Assembly: GCA_964507025.1 (NCBI GenBank)
Contig: CAZDOK010000002.1
Span: 62,001-126,000 of the forward strand
Origin: Amarobacter sp964507025
GTDB taxonomy: Bacteria; Chloroflexota; Dehalococcoidia; Tepidiformales; Tepidiformaceae
DNA length: 64,000 nt
Reading direction: 5' to 3'
Both the position numbers and the translations under genes were made by a program. The notes under the pieces were generated by a model. That model searched no databases. It was not told where the DNA came from and saw only the letters and a list, made by a program, of their open reading frames with translations. The number at the start of each line of letters is the position of its first letter. Positions within the stretch are counted from its first letter, which is position 1. This document shows, piece by piece, positions 33,887 through 42,019 of this stretch.

Positions 33887-34489
33887 ATGAGCGACAACTC
33901 AAGCCCGGTGGCACTCGTACCTCTGGCGGGCACGGGTGCGCCGGGGGACGGGCTGCTGGCAGAGCTCGACGGCATCCGCGAGGCGGGAGTCGCGCGGGTT
34001 GTGGTGCTCGATGCCAGCGGGGCGCATGGGCGGGATGCCGCTCAGATGGACCGGGCGCAATTGCGGGCCCTGGCGCTGTTCCCGCTCCCCCTCGTGTGTT
34101 GCTTCGAGGACGAGCTCGGGCCGGCGATGGCGGCTGTCGCGCTGGCGGCGGACATCCGGGTGTGTGGTGCTGGCGCGGCGCTGGTGGCGCGGGCCGGCGA
34201 TGAGCCATTGGCCGCGGACGGGCTGCTCGAGGCGGGGCTGGTGACGGCCGTGACGCCGCCGGGCGGAGCGAGTGAGGAGGCCGGTCGGGTCGCGGCGGTG
34301 ATTGCATCGCGGGGGCCGGTTGCGACGCGGTTGGCGAAGGAAGCGATGAAGCGCGGGGCGCACCAGCCGCTGGAGCAGGCACTGCGTTTCGAGACGGATT
34401 TGACCTTGCTGTTGCAGACGACCAAAGATCGCGCAGAGGGGGTCCGGGCGTTTCTTGAGAAGCGACCCCCAGTGTTTACAGGTGAGTGA
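33887..34489 (+). CDS. Crotonase-like protein, N-terminally reduced
   Basis: 200 residues. The C terminus (GPVATRLAKEAMKRGAHQPLEQALRFETDLTLLLQTTKDRAEGVRAFLEKRPPVFTG pattern) is a typical enoyl-CoA hydratase tail. The first half lacks the standard oxyanion motifs (no A-G-A-D and no G-G-G-x-E), so catalysis is doubtful. Either a diverged family member or a decaying gene; reading frame is intact. Confidence 0.65.
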   Translation: MSDNSSPVALVPLAGTGAPGDGLLAELDGIREAGVARVVVLDASGAHGRDAAQMDRAQLRALALFPLPLVCCFEDELGPAMAAVALAADIRVCGAGAALVARAGDEPLAADGLLEAGLVTAVTPPGGASEEAGRVAAVIASRGPVATRLAKEAMKRGAHQPLEQALRFETDLTLLLQTTKDRAEGVRAFLEKRPPVFTGE

Positions 34490-34492
34490 CCC

Positions 34493-34744
34493 ATGATCGT
34501 GATGCTTGAAGAGGCTGAGGCCTGGTCGTTGATGATGCTCATCAGCGCGGTGGCCGTGGACAACGCGGACCTTTCGAACGAAGGGAAAGAAGCGATCCGG
34601 CGGTGGCGGAGCGATCGTGCCGAGGGCACGCCGGCGCTGGCGAAGCTGACGGACGACTTGAACAAGGCGCTGAACGCGCACATCGATGCGAAGTTCCTGC
34701 GGCGGGTGAAGAGCGGTGGCCGCTATGAAACGGTGAGGAAGTAA
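34493..34744 (+). CDS. Small hypothetical protein, paralog 1
   Basis: 83 residues, mostly helical. The segment DLSNEGKEAIRRWRSD is similar to GLSDKDRAMLKRWRSS of the next gene. No family recognised. It follows the crotonase-like gene by 3 bp; its stop overlaps the next start (TAATG). Confidence 0.55.
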   Translation: MIVMLEEAEAWSLMMLISAVAVDNADLSNEGKEAIRRWRSDRAEGTPALAKLTDDLNKALNAHIDAKFLRRVKSGGRYETVRK

Positions 34745-34986
34745 TGGAAGTTCGATTTTCCGACGACGAGATCGCCGAAGCCCTGACGTTGCTTGTGAAC
34801 CGGATGGCCGACGAGGCTGGGCTTTCGGACAAGGACCGGGCCATGCTGAAGCGGTGGCGGAGCTCGCAGATGAAGCCGGGCAGCGACGACATGGAGGACC
34901 TGGTGCGGAAGGCGAACGATGACTTCGCGCAGGGGCTACTACGGCGCCAGCGGAGCCAGATCCGGAAGCCCGACTGGGTGGATTGA
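34744..34986 (+). CDS. Small hypothetical protein, paralog 2
   Basis: 80 residues, helical and charged. It aligns with the preceding gene through the WRS motif and a C-terminal LLRR/FLRR segment, so the pair looks like a tandem duplication that has diverged strongly. Confidence 0.55.
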   Translation: MEVRFSDDEIAEALTLLVNRMADEAGLSDKDRAMLKRWRSSQMKPGSDDMEDLVRKANDDFAQGLLRRQRSQIRKPDWVD

Positions 34987-35007
34987 TCGCTGAAGTGCCA
35001 AGGCCGG

Positions 35008-35487
35008 CTACCGGCCGTACTTCTCCCGGAGTTTGCGTTCGACCAGCTCCGGGACGACGCCCTTCACGTCGCCGCCGAGGGACGCGGCTTCTTTCACGAG
35101 CGTGGAGCTGACGAAGAAGTAGTCGTTTGCCGGGACGAATACCGTGGTAATGCCGGGTGCCAGGTGACGGTTCATGTTCGCCATCTGGAGCTCGTACTCG
35201 AAGTCGCCGACGGCGCGGAGGCCTCGCAGGACCACGCTGATGCCTTTGCTGCGGGCGTAGTCGACCAGGAGGCCGCGGTCGAAGCGGTCAACCTCCACCC
35301 TCGCATCGTCCTTGACCGCATCCTTGATCATTTCGATGCGCTCTTCGACGGAGAAGAGCGGCGACTTACTGGCGTTGGTGAGCACGGCGATGACGATCCG
35401 GTCGAACGCCACGAGGCCGGTCTGGATGATGGCGACGTGGCCGTTGGTAATCGGGTCGAAGCTGCCTGCATAGACTGCGCTGGCCAA
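35008..35487 (-). CDS. coaD: Phosphopantetheine adenylyltransferase
   Basis: 159 residues with the complete CoaD motifs: YAGSFDPITNGH (T/HxGH), DYARSKGISVVLRGLRAVGDFEYE and VSSTLVKEAA. It catalyses the penultimate step of CoA synthesis. Length matches the family. Confidence 0.95.
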   Translation of the reverse strand: MASAVYAGSFDPITNGHVAIIQTGLVAFDRIVIAVLTNASKSPLFSVEERIEMIKDAVKDDARVEVDRFDRGLLVDYARSKGISVVLRGLRAVGDFEYELQMANMNRHLAPGITTVFVPANDYFFVSSTLVKEAASLGGDVKGVVPELVERKLREKYGR

Positions 35488-35613
35488 GGTTTCCTCACGG
35501 GGCGGCTGCCCGGTAATTCACGATGCGCGAATGGCCCCACCCGCGCAAGCGGCCTGAGGCGTCGAGAGGGGGCCAAACCAACCTTTCCCATGTGGCGGTA
35601 GACTGGATGGACG

Positions 35614-36297
35614 ATGGACGACCCGGTGCGTTTCGCGATCGATGACCGGGGCGTGGCGACGGTCACGCTGAACCGGCCGGAGCGACTGAACGCGATCAAC
35701 ATGGCGATGCGCGACCTGCTCTGGGAGTACTTCCGTGCCTGCCGCGACATCGGGGACGTGCAGGCGATCGTCTTCCGGGGCGAGGGGCGGGCATTCAGCG
35801 CCGGGGCGGACATCTCGGAGTTCGGGACGGCACCGTCGGTGATGGCCTCGCGCGCGGCGCGGCACGACCGCGACCTGTGGTGGGAGCTGCTGAATCACCG
35901 CTGCCTGACGATCGCGTTGATGCACGGGTTCTGTTACGGGGCCGGGCTGGAGCTTCCGTTGCTGTGCGACGTGCGGATTGCCGAACGGGGGGCGTCGTTC
36001 GCATTGCCGGAGGTGACGCTTGGGTACATCCCGAGCGCGTGCGGGACCCAAACGCTACCGCGGCTGGTGCCACAGGGGGTGGCCATGCACATGATCCTGA
36101 CTGGCGAACCGATTGACGCCGGCGAGGCGCTGCGCTGGGGACTGGTGGATGAGGTCGTCGAGCCCGGCGGCCTGGACGCCGCGCTGGAGCGCACGCTGGC
36201 CCGGACAGAACGCGAGAAGCTCTCGGCCCGGCGCCGGGCGATGGTGAGGCTTGCCGACATCCCGGACGGCGCGCGAAGGGCCAGGGAGAGCCGATGA
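35614..36297 (+). CDS. Enoyl-CoA hydratase/isomerase family protein
   Basis: 227 residues. TVTLNRPERLNAIN, FSAGADISEF (oxyanion) and GAGLELPLLCDVRIA are intact. LTGEPIDAGEALRWGLVDEVV follows. The C-terminal helix region is shorter than usual (about 30 residues less). Overlaps the next gene by ATGA. Confidence 0.88.
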   Translation: MDDPVRFAIDDRGVATVTLNRPERLNAINMAMRDLLWEYFRACRDIGDVQAIVFRGEGRAFSAGADISEFGTAPSVMASRAARHDRDLWWELLNHRCLTIALMHGFCYGAGLELPLLCDVRIAERGASFALPEVTLGYIPSACGTQTLPRLVPQGVAMHMILTGEPIDAGEALRWGLVDEVVEPGGLDAALERTLARTEREKLSARRRAMVRLADIPDGARRARESR

Positions 36298-36875
36298 CCC
36301 GGGTTCCCGACGAAGGCGTGGAGAACGCGCGGCCTCCCGTGTTCCTGGGCTGCTTCACTGCCGTGGCCGTCCTGGTCCTGCTCTTCGGCCTGGGGGCGTT
36401 TCTGATCGTGTTTCTCGAATCGGGGGCTGACACCGGGAAGGTGCGGCTCGAAGACGCCGAAGCCTACGCGCCGGGCACGGTGGATTTCGTGGGCGAGGAG
36501 AACCTCTATTTGGTGCGACTCCAGGGGGGCGACTACCTGGCGCTTTCCGACCTCGACGCAGCCAACCGCGCCCGCCCCGAACGCCGATGCCGCGTCGCGC
36601 CGCTGGCGGTCACCGATTCCAGGCTGCCGGGCATCCTGGAGCGGTATGGGGGGCGGATGAGCGCGGCAGCCACGGGAACGACGCTCGTCTTCCGCGAGGA
36701 CTGCGATGGCGCGATGTACGACGTGACCGGTCTGCGACTGGACGCGGAAGGGCGGAACCTGGATCGCTACCCTGTCTCGATCGATGAGACGGGCCACGTC
36801 GTCGTGGATACGTCGAAGCGTGAGTGCAGCGAGCGGCGCGAGACGGGCCAATACGTTGACGTGAAATGCCAGTAG
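36294..36875 (+). CDS. Membrane-anchored Rieske-fold protein lacking cluster ligands
   Basis: 193 residues. One N-terminal transmembrane helix (FLGCFTAVAVLVLLFGLGAF) is followed by a Rieske-like beta domain: NLYLVRLQGGDYLALSDLD, ...CRV... and EDCDGAMYDVTGLRL, then DRYPVSIDETGHVVVDT. In a true Rieske protein the second box would be CxxHGSxYD; here it reads EDCDGAMYD, so the first Cys and the His are absent, and no CxH of box I is seen. It cannot bind a 2Fe-2S cluster in the usual way. Coupled by ATGA to the crotonase gene. Confidence 0.6.
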   Translation: MTRVPDEGVENARPPVFLGCFTAVAVLVLLFGLGAFLIVFLESGADTGKVRLEDAEAYAPGTVDFVGEENLYLVRLQGGDYLALSDLDAANRARPERRCRVAPLAVTDSRLPGILERYGGRMSAAATGTTLVFREDCDGAMYDVTGLRLDAEGRNLDRYPVSIDETGHVVVDTSKRECSERRETGQYVDVKCQ

Positions 36876-36932
36876 GTCTGCGGGTGGCCAATCCGCGCCG
36901 GCATGCGGTACGTTCCGCGCGGGAGGAGCACG

Positions 36933-37406
36933 ATGGACACCCAGGACTGGTATCTCTTTGGGCACCTGGCCGGCGTATTTCTGTTGCTGGCGGCGGGTGG
37001 ACTGACGACCGGCACCGCGATCGCCGCCGGACGGGTGAAGGCAGCCAACACCGTGGTCACGCTGCTCGATATCCAGCGCCGTTCCGAGCTCATCGTGACC
37101 TCGGCCGGGGCGCTGCTGGCAGTGGTGTTTGGTACGTTACTGGTTGATGAGGGCGGATTCGAATATGGCGACCCGTGGATTTCGACCGCCTACACGCTGC
37201 TCATCGTGGTGCTGGCGATCGATCACGGCTATTTCATGCGGAAAAACCGGAAGATTCGGGCGGCGGCGGCATCGCTCGGGAATGGCGACGTGACGCCCGA
37301 GGTCAGCCGGCAGTTGAACGACCCGGTGATGACCGTGGTTGGAGCCCTGCTCGACGTGAGCTTCATCGTGTTTCTCTGGCTGATGATCGCGAAGCCAGGC
37401 GGCTGA
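36933..37406 (+). CDS. DUF2269-like membrane protein
   Basis: 157 residues, four predicted transmembrane helices (about residues 8-33, 53-77, 83-105, 128-152). ATG 36933 follows GGGAGGAG. It resembles DUF2269 integral membrane proteins, function unknown. Followed by a strong bidirectional terminator. Confidence 0.65.
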   Translation: MDTQDWYLFGHLAGVFLLLAAGGLTTGTAIAAGRVKAANTVVTLLDIQRRSELIVTSAGALLAVVFGTLLVDEGGFEYGDPWISTAYTLLIVVLAIDHGYFMRKNRKIRAAAASLGNGDVTPEVSRQLNDPVMTVVGALLDVSFIVFLWLMIAKPGG

Positions 37407-37432
37407 GCCGAACGACCGCATCCCCATAAGCG

Positions 37433-37458
37433 ATGAGCCCGGCAGGTGCCGGGCTCAT
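37433..37458. terminator. Bidirectional intrinsic terminator
   Basis: ATGAGCCCGGC-aggt-GCCGGGCTCAT is a perfect 11-bp stem with a 4-nt loop between convergent genes, close to the stop codons on both sides. Confidence 0.75.
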
Positions 37459-37489
37459 CCGTTGAGGACGATCGGGGTGCCTGCGCGAG

Positions 37490-38771
37490 TCACACCATCA
37501 GCGGGTCTTCGGCGAGCCGGGAGAGCCCCGGGTTGACGTGGGGCAGGCGGTCGATGCCGACGTCATCGAGGGTTGCGACGTAGTCCATCAGCTGCTTCTG
37601 GCGGAGCTTGCCGAGGCGTTCGACACCGGCGCTCAGGCGCTCCATGCCATCGGCGAAGAGGACGACAAGGGCCTCTCGCTCGACGTGGCTGTGGCGCAGT
37701 TCGATACCGAGGAGGTTCTCGGCCTTGCCGAGCCAGAAGCGGACGTTTTCGAGGCCGCGGGGGTGGTGCTGGGTGTACCAGAGGAGGTGGCGCTTGCCAT
37801 ATTCAAGGTGGCGGCGCGAGTCGCGGGCCATGAGATCGAAGAGCTTACGCTCAACGTCCGTCTTCGCGAAGTCGGCGTAGGACTCGAACAGCGAGACTTC
37901 GTAGGACTTGTAGACGATGTTGAGGCCGACCATCATCTCGGTGAACTTGAGGGAGCCATACCAGGCCCGGTAGAGGGCGCCGAGGGAGGACTGGCCGAGG
38001 CCGCCGCCGTTNNNNNNNNNNGCGGCACTCCTCGACGGCGCGGCTGTAGTCGGTAGGCGCCTGCAGGCCGAGGCCGCCGCCGTTGGCGAGGGCACGCTTG
38101 CGGAGTGCCTCGACTTTGTGGCCGGCGTCGTAGATCTGGGTGCCGAGGAAGAGCATGACGTCGTGGAAGCCGTAGCTGATGGGCTCGAGCCACTTCGCGA
38201 TGATCTTCTGTTCGGTCAGGCCGTGGCCACTGTAGACCGTGGCAAGCTGGCAGACGGCCCGTTCCACCTCGTCCGGGAGCTCCTGGAGGCCGTTCTGCCA
38301 GTCGAGGTCGGTCGCCGGGACCCAGCGTTCGCGGATGGCCTGCTCGTAGAGATGGTCGACGCCTTCGGCCCAGACTTCGGACTTCTCGAAGATGTAGTAG
38401 CTGCCGGGGGCGTAATTATCCGGTGAGGGGTGGGAGCCAAGGGGCGTGTCGTTCTCGTAGGGCCAGCGGTCGGGCACCTGGCCATAGGTACCAATGTTGA
38501 TTTCGGGGGTGCCGAGGCCGTGCGCGCCGGGCCGGGCCCGCACGCCCCGTTCCGACCGGGTGCGGATGAAGTTGAACGTGAGGCCGCTCATGCGGTCCGG
38601 GTCCTTATCGACCAGGTCGATGAAGCCAGCGACGCGTTCGGCGGGGATCTTCATCATGGCAATGTTGGCGACGGTGGCGTCCTTGAGGGATGAGCGTTCG
38701 ATGCGCTCGATGAGTTCGCCCGGCCAGCCAAGCTGTTGCGCGCGCATCCGGGTTGCTGGTTTCAGTTCCAC
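37490..38771 (-). CDS. R2-like (ferritin-fold) protein without diiron ligands, interrupted by assembly gap
   Basis: About 420 residues in two frames separated by ten N at 38012-38021. It aligns with the next gene (38842) through LFLGTQI, RKRAL.NGGG and FTEM. Where that protein has metal ligands E131, E163, H166, E209, E239, H242, this one has G, A, K, K, S and H, so five of six are changed. The first N-terminal 200 residues are longer (GPELIERIER to QNGLQELP). It is likely a non-catalytic partner. The gap is flanked by a 19-bp direct repeat, so the middle may be misassembled. Confidence 0.7.
37993..38084. repeat. 19-bp direct repeat flanking an assembly gap
   Basis: GGCCGAGGCCGCCGCCGTT occurs at 37993-38011 and again at 38066-38084; the N run lies directly after the first copy. 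Both copies encode NGGGLG on the minus strand. The gap may be an artefact of this repeat. Confidence 0.75.
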
Positions 38772-38841
38772 GAATCGTCTCCTCGGGTGTGCGAATCCCC
38801 TCCCGGTAGCGGGAGGGGACCGGTAGTCATGGCGGCGGGGG

Positions 38842-39894
38842 CTACTTCACCGGGTCGAGCAGTTCGCGCATGCCCGGGGCCATGCGCTCGCGGCGGTCGC
38901 CAAGGCCGATGACTTCGAGGCGGTGCATGTACTCGTTGACCTGGCGCTTGCGCATGATCATGAGCTTCTGGAAGCCTTCGTCGATCTTCTCGATGCCGCC
39001 GCCGGCGAGAATGGCCAGGGCTTCTCCGGTGGTGGGGTTCGTGGTGAGGCTGGCCTGCTGGCTCTGGCCGAGCGCGCCTTCCTGGATATCCAGGTAGTGG
39101 TGGAGCTCTTCCTTGCGCCAGGGTTCAGTGTCCATCACGTACTTCATGTGAGTGACGCCGAAAGCAAGGTGCCGGCTCTCGTCCTGGGCGGCCAGGCGGA
39201 AGATCTTCTTCTCCGCTTCGTTCTGGGAGATGAGTTCGCCCATGCGGAACAGGGTCTGGACGAAGCCTTCGCCGACCAGGTGGAGGAGTGCGGTCATCTC
39301 GGTGAAGTCATCGACGGAGAGGAGGTTGATGGCGCCGAAGCCGGCATCGACCATGCCGCCGCCGTTGACGAGGGCGCGCTTGCGGAAGACATCGAGGTGG
39401 CGGCTTTCATCCATGATCTGGGTGCCGAGGAAGAGCTGAGACTCGAAGTGGTCGGGGTGGATCTGTTCCATGAAGCGGCCGGGGAGGTCGCCAGCGATGA
39501 ATTCGACCTGGGTGAGGAAGGTGCAGAGGGTGCACATGGCCCATTCGAGGTCATCGGGGAGGGGCTTCACCTCTTCCCAGGGGATATCAACCGCGCTCGA
39601 CCACTGGCGCTGGTTCGCCTCTTCGTAGAGGAGCATGGCGCTTTCGGACCAGACATCGGCCTTGGAGCGGTACTGGCGTGCGTGGCGGGGGGAGCGCGGG
39701 TCGGCCTTGGCACCACGAGGCTTGAAGACGGCGGCTCCACCCTCGTCGTAGGGGTCGACGCCATAGGTGAGAGCGTTGATTTGTTCGAGGGTGAGGCCGC
39801 GGCGGCCGGCATTGATGCGCATGCCCTGTTCGGTATCGAGGTTCAACCAGTCGAAGTTGAGACCCGGGACATCGACAAACGTCGGGGACGGCAT
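38842..39894 (-). CDS. R2-like diiron protein (ferritin-fold oxygenase)
   Basis: 350 residues. Two ExxH motifs, DESRHLDVF (E163, H166) and DESRHLAFG (E239, H242), plus E131 and E209 on the other helices, give the six ligands expected for an R2-type diiron site with the spacing seen in ribonucleotide reductase R2. The radical Tyr of R2 is not obvious, so an oxygenase or oxidase (AurF/R2lox-like) is more likely than RNR. ATG 39894 follows AAGGAG. It lies 70 bp upstream of its degenerate paralog on the same strand, so the two probably form one complex. Confidence 0.82.
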   Translation of the reverse strand: MPSPTFVDVPGLNFDWLNLDTEQGMRINAGRRGLTLEQINALTYGVDPYDEGGAAVFKPRGAKADPRSPRHARQYRSKADVWSESAMLLYEEANQRQWSSAVDIPWEEVKPLPDDLEWAMCTLCTFLTQVEFIAGDLPGRFMEQIHPDHFESQLFLGTQIMDESRHLDVFRKRALVNGGGMVDAGFGAINLLSVDDFTEMTALLHLVGEGFVQTLFRMGELISQNEAEKKIFRLAAQDESRHLAFGVTHMKYVMDTEPWRKEELHHYLDIQEGALGQSQQASLTTNPTTGEALAILAGGGIEKIDEGFQKLMIMRKRQVNEYMHRLEVIGLGDRRERMAPGMRELLDPVK

Positions 39895-40145
39895 GGTGGG
39901 GCACTCCTTCGATACCCGGCGACGCGGGTGCGATAGGCGGAGTGTATCGGATAAATAGGCAGATGCGAAGTAATTGGAATTGTGCGCTTACTGGGCCATT
40001 GGGGCGAAGAGGTCCCGAAGCGAGAGGGCGTACCCGGAACCGCGGGCCAGGCGACCGCGGCATCGCCTGGCTCCCCCTCGGTCATGCGGCAGCCGTTGTA
40101 GCGAGGCAGGGGTTGTGTCGGATGCCACGCGGGGATGGGTCTCCG
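39895..40145. promoter_or_regulatory. Divergent intergenic region of 251 bp
   Basis: It separates the R2-like pair (minus) from a membrane protein gene (plus). An AT-rich patch at about 39945-39980 (minus TTCCAA-N16-TATTTA) is a weak promoter candidate for the R2-like pair. No gene supported. Confidence 0.35.
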
Positions 40146-40898
40146 ATGCCTCAACTCACGTTCCGGGCTACGCTAGATCGCGTGGTGCACGACCTGCCCG
40201 CACACGTCGTCATCCAGCGCCGGGATGGGAAGCGGGAGATCCTGCTTCACCGGGCGATGGCGGTTATCGGCGACGAGAAGATCGAGATCAAGAGCGCGCG
40301 GGGGACGGTGATCCTGCCGCTGCTGGGGCTGATCTTCTGCGGAGCGGCCGGGTGGTTCATCGCGACCCGAGGGCACGGCATGCCGCTCTGGCTGCTGGTC
40401 ACGCTGCTGCTGCTCTGCCTCATCCTGGTGCCGTTCTCGATGATGAGTCTGATCAGCGCGGTTGTCGGGGCCGACGTGGTGGTCGACAGGCGGAAGGGTT
40501 CGGCGACGTGGCAGCAGGGCTACCTCGGAATGGGGATCGGGACGAAGGAGCTTGTGCCGTTTGCCAAGATCGACCACCTCGAGGTGACTATCGAAGGTGA
40601 CCAGCCGGATCGCTGGAAGGATCAGACCGATGACCTGCGCCAGTTCGCGCTGGTGCTGGTGAAGAAGAGCGGGAAGCGGCTCATCCTCGCGCAGGTGCCG
40701 GTACCGGCCTATGGGCAGGCCGACGGAATGGATCGCACGCTGGCGGTGGGGCAGGCGGTGGCGAACCTTGTGGGGACAACGATCACGCTCCCGGAGGGCT
40801 GGGAACTGGTCGAGATCGATACCGACACGGGCGAACCGGTTGCGCGGGAGCCCACCAGCGAGCGGAAGTCAAGGAGCAATCGTGGACGAAGCCACTGA
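40146..40898 (+). CDS. Two-helix membrane protein with PH-like tail
   Basis: 250 residues. Two adjacent transmembrane helices (about 58-78 and 84-104) divide a short N-terminal cytoplasmic part from a beta-rich C-terminal domain (ADVVVDRRKGSATWQQGY, ELVPFAKIDHLEVTIEGD) that looks like a bacterial PH-like domain. Function unknown. It overlaps the next gene. Confidence 0.55.
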   Translation: MPQLTFRATLDRVVHDLPAHVVIQRRDGKREILLHRAMAVIGDEKIEIKSARGTVILPLLGLIFCGAAGWFIATRGHGMPLWLLVTLLLLCLILVPFSMMSLISAVVGADVVVDRRKGSATWQQGYLGMGIGTKELVPFAKIDHLEVTIEGDQPDRWKDQTDDLRQFALVLVKKSGKRLILAQVPVPAYGQADGMDRTLAVGQAVANLVGTTITLPEGWELVEIDTDTGEPVAREPTSERKSRSNRGRSH

Positions 40899-41292
40899 AG
40901 CGCTGCGGCGGGCGCAGCGTATCGCCGTTGTCGGGCTGGACTCGCGGACCGACCGAACGGCCTATCGCATCGCTAGCTACCTGAAGGACCACGGTTACAC
41001 CATCGTGCCGGTTCACCGCGGGCGGTTCCCGGCCGATGAGGTGCTTGGCGAGACGGCCTATCCCTCGCTACGCGACGTGCCGGGTCACATCGACCTGGTG
41101 GACGTGTTTGTGCGGTCATCCGAGACAGATGAGGTCATCGACGATGCGATCGCCGTCAAGGCGGGCACCGTCTGGTTGCAGGTGGGGATTACCAATGACG
41201 AGGGCCTGGAGCGGGCGCGCACGGCTGCCCTGATCGCTACGCAGGACCGCTGCGCGATGGTGGTACACCGGGACGAGATCGCCGCGAACTAG
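40882..41292 (+). CDS. CoA-binding domain protein (YccU type)
   Basis: 136 residues. Rossmann nucleotide motif IAVVGLDSRTDRTAYRIASYLKDHGYTIVPVHR and DLVDVFVRSSETDEVID are those of small CoA-binding proteins. GTG 40882 follows AAGGAG and overlaps the upstream gene by 17 bp. Function unknown. Confidence 0.85.
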   Translation: MDEATEALRRAQRIAVVGLDSRTDRTAYRIASYLKDHGYTIVPVHRGRFPADEVLGETAYPSLRDVPGHIDLVDVFVRSSETDEVIDDAIAVKAGTVWLQVGITNDEGLERARTAALIATQDRCAMVVHRDEIAAN

Positions 41293-41321
41293 CGCGAACG
41301 CCCGGGTTGCCTCCTGGGTGA

Positions 41322-41879
41322 TCAGGAGTCGCCGGGAAGATCGCGCCAGGGGAACTCGAAGAGGCAGACCGGCTCTTCGAAACCGGGGAGCAGCGTTGGA
41401 CCAAACGAACTCACCGGCACCGGAGTGGGACCGAGGGCTTCGCGGGCCTCGCCGGTGAGGAGGATTTCTCCTCCGTGGGCATGGCTGCAGACGCGCGCGG
41501 CGAGGTAGACAGCGACTCCGAAGACATCGCCATCGGCCTCGAGCACTTCCCCGTAGTGGATGCCACAGCGGACCTTGATGGTGCACTCCGACGGGTTGAG
41601 TGCCTGGACTCCGCGCTGGGCAGCGACGGCATGCGCGAGCGCTCCTTCGACCGTATCGAACTCGAGCAGGAAGCCATCGCCGAGGCTTCGTACAAGCCGG
41701 CCACCTTCCATCGAGGGCGACTGGCTAATCGTGGAGGAAAGATACCTGAGGAGGCGGAACGCCTCGATGTCGCCAAGCTGGCGGGTGAGGCGGAGCGAAC
41801 CAGCGACATCGATCAGGAGGAGGGCACGCGGCACCGTGGTAAGGTCATCGATGCCGGCTGAGAGGGCGGATGTGGTCAA
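41322..41879 (-). CDS. Class III nucleotidyl cyclase domain protein
   Basis: 185 residues from TTG 41879, with GGGAG 8 bp upstream (GTG 41924 is an alternative). Metal-binding Asp24 (LLLIDVAG) and Asp68 (RSLGDGFLLEF) and Arg129 are present, but the Asn that stabilises the transition state in VNLAAR is Tyr125 (VYLAARV). Activity is therefore uncertain; cyclic-nucleotide synthesis or a regulatory role are both possible. A perfect CRP-type palindrome lies about 80 bp upstream, so it may belong to a cAMP circuit. Confidence 0.78.
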   Translation of the reverse strand: MTTSALSAGIDDLTTVPRALLLIDVAGSLRLTRQLGDIEAFRLLRYLSSTISQSPSMEGGRLVRSLGDGFLLEFDTVEGALAHAVAAQRGVQALNPSECTIKVRCGIHYGEVLEADGDVFGVAVYLAARVCSHAHGGEILLTGEAREALGPTPVPVSSFGPTLLPGFEEPVCLFEFPWRDLPGDS

Positions 41880-41956
41880 CGAACGAACTCCCGTGGTCTG
41901 CCGATTCAGTGATCTGGCGGCCACGCATCCAATCTACCGGTGCGCATCGCGCTGCT

Positions 41957-41974
41957 CTGTGAGTGCCATCACAG
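41957..41974. promoter_or_regulatory. Perfect CRP-type palindrome
   Basis: CTGTGA-gtgcca-TCACAG matches the TGTGA-N6-TCACA consensus of CRP-family regulators exactly. It lies 78-95 bp upstream of the cyclase start codon, in its promoter region. Confidence 0.6.
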
Positions 41975-42019
41975 TGGAGCGTGTAGAGGTCTTGGAACGG
42001 GGCGAATCCGGGAATTCCC

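Noticed and set aside
38842..39894. Ribonucleotide reductase R2 subunit
   Set aside because: Diiron ligands fit, but no radical Tyr context or nrdA partner is present, so an R2-like oxygenase is preferred.
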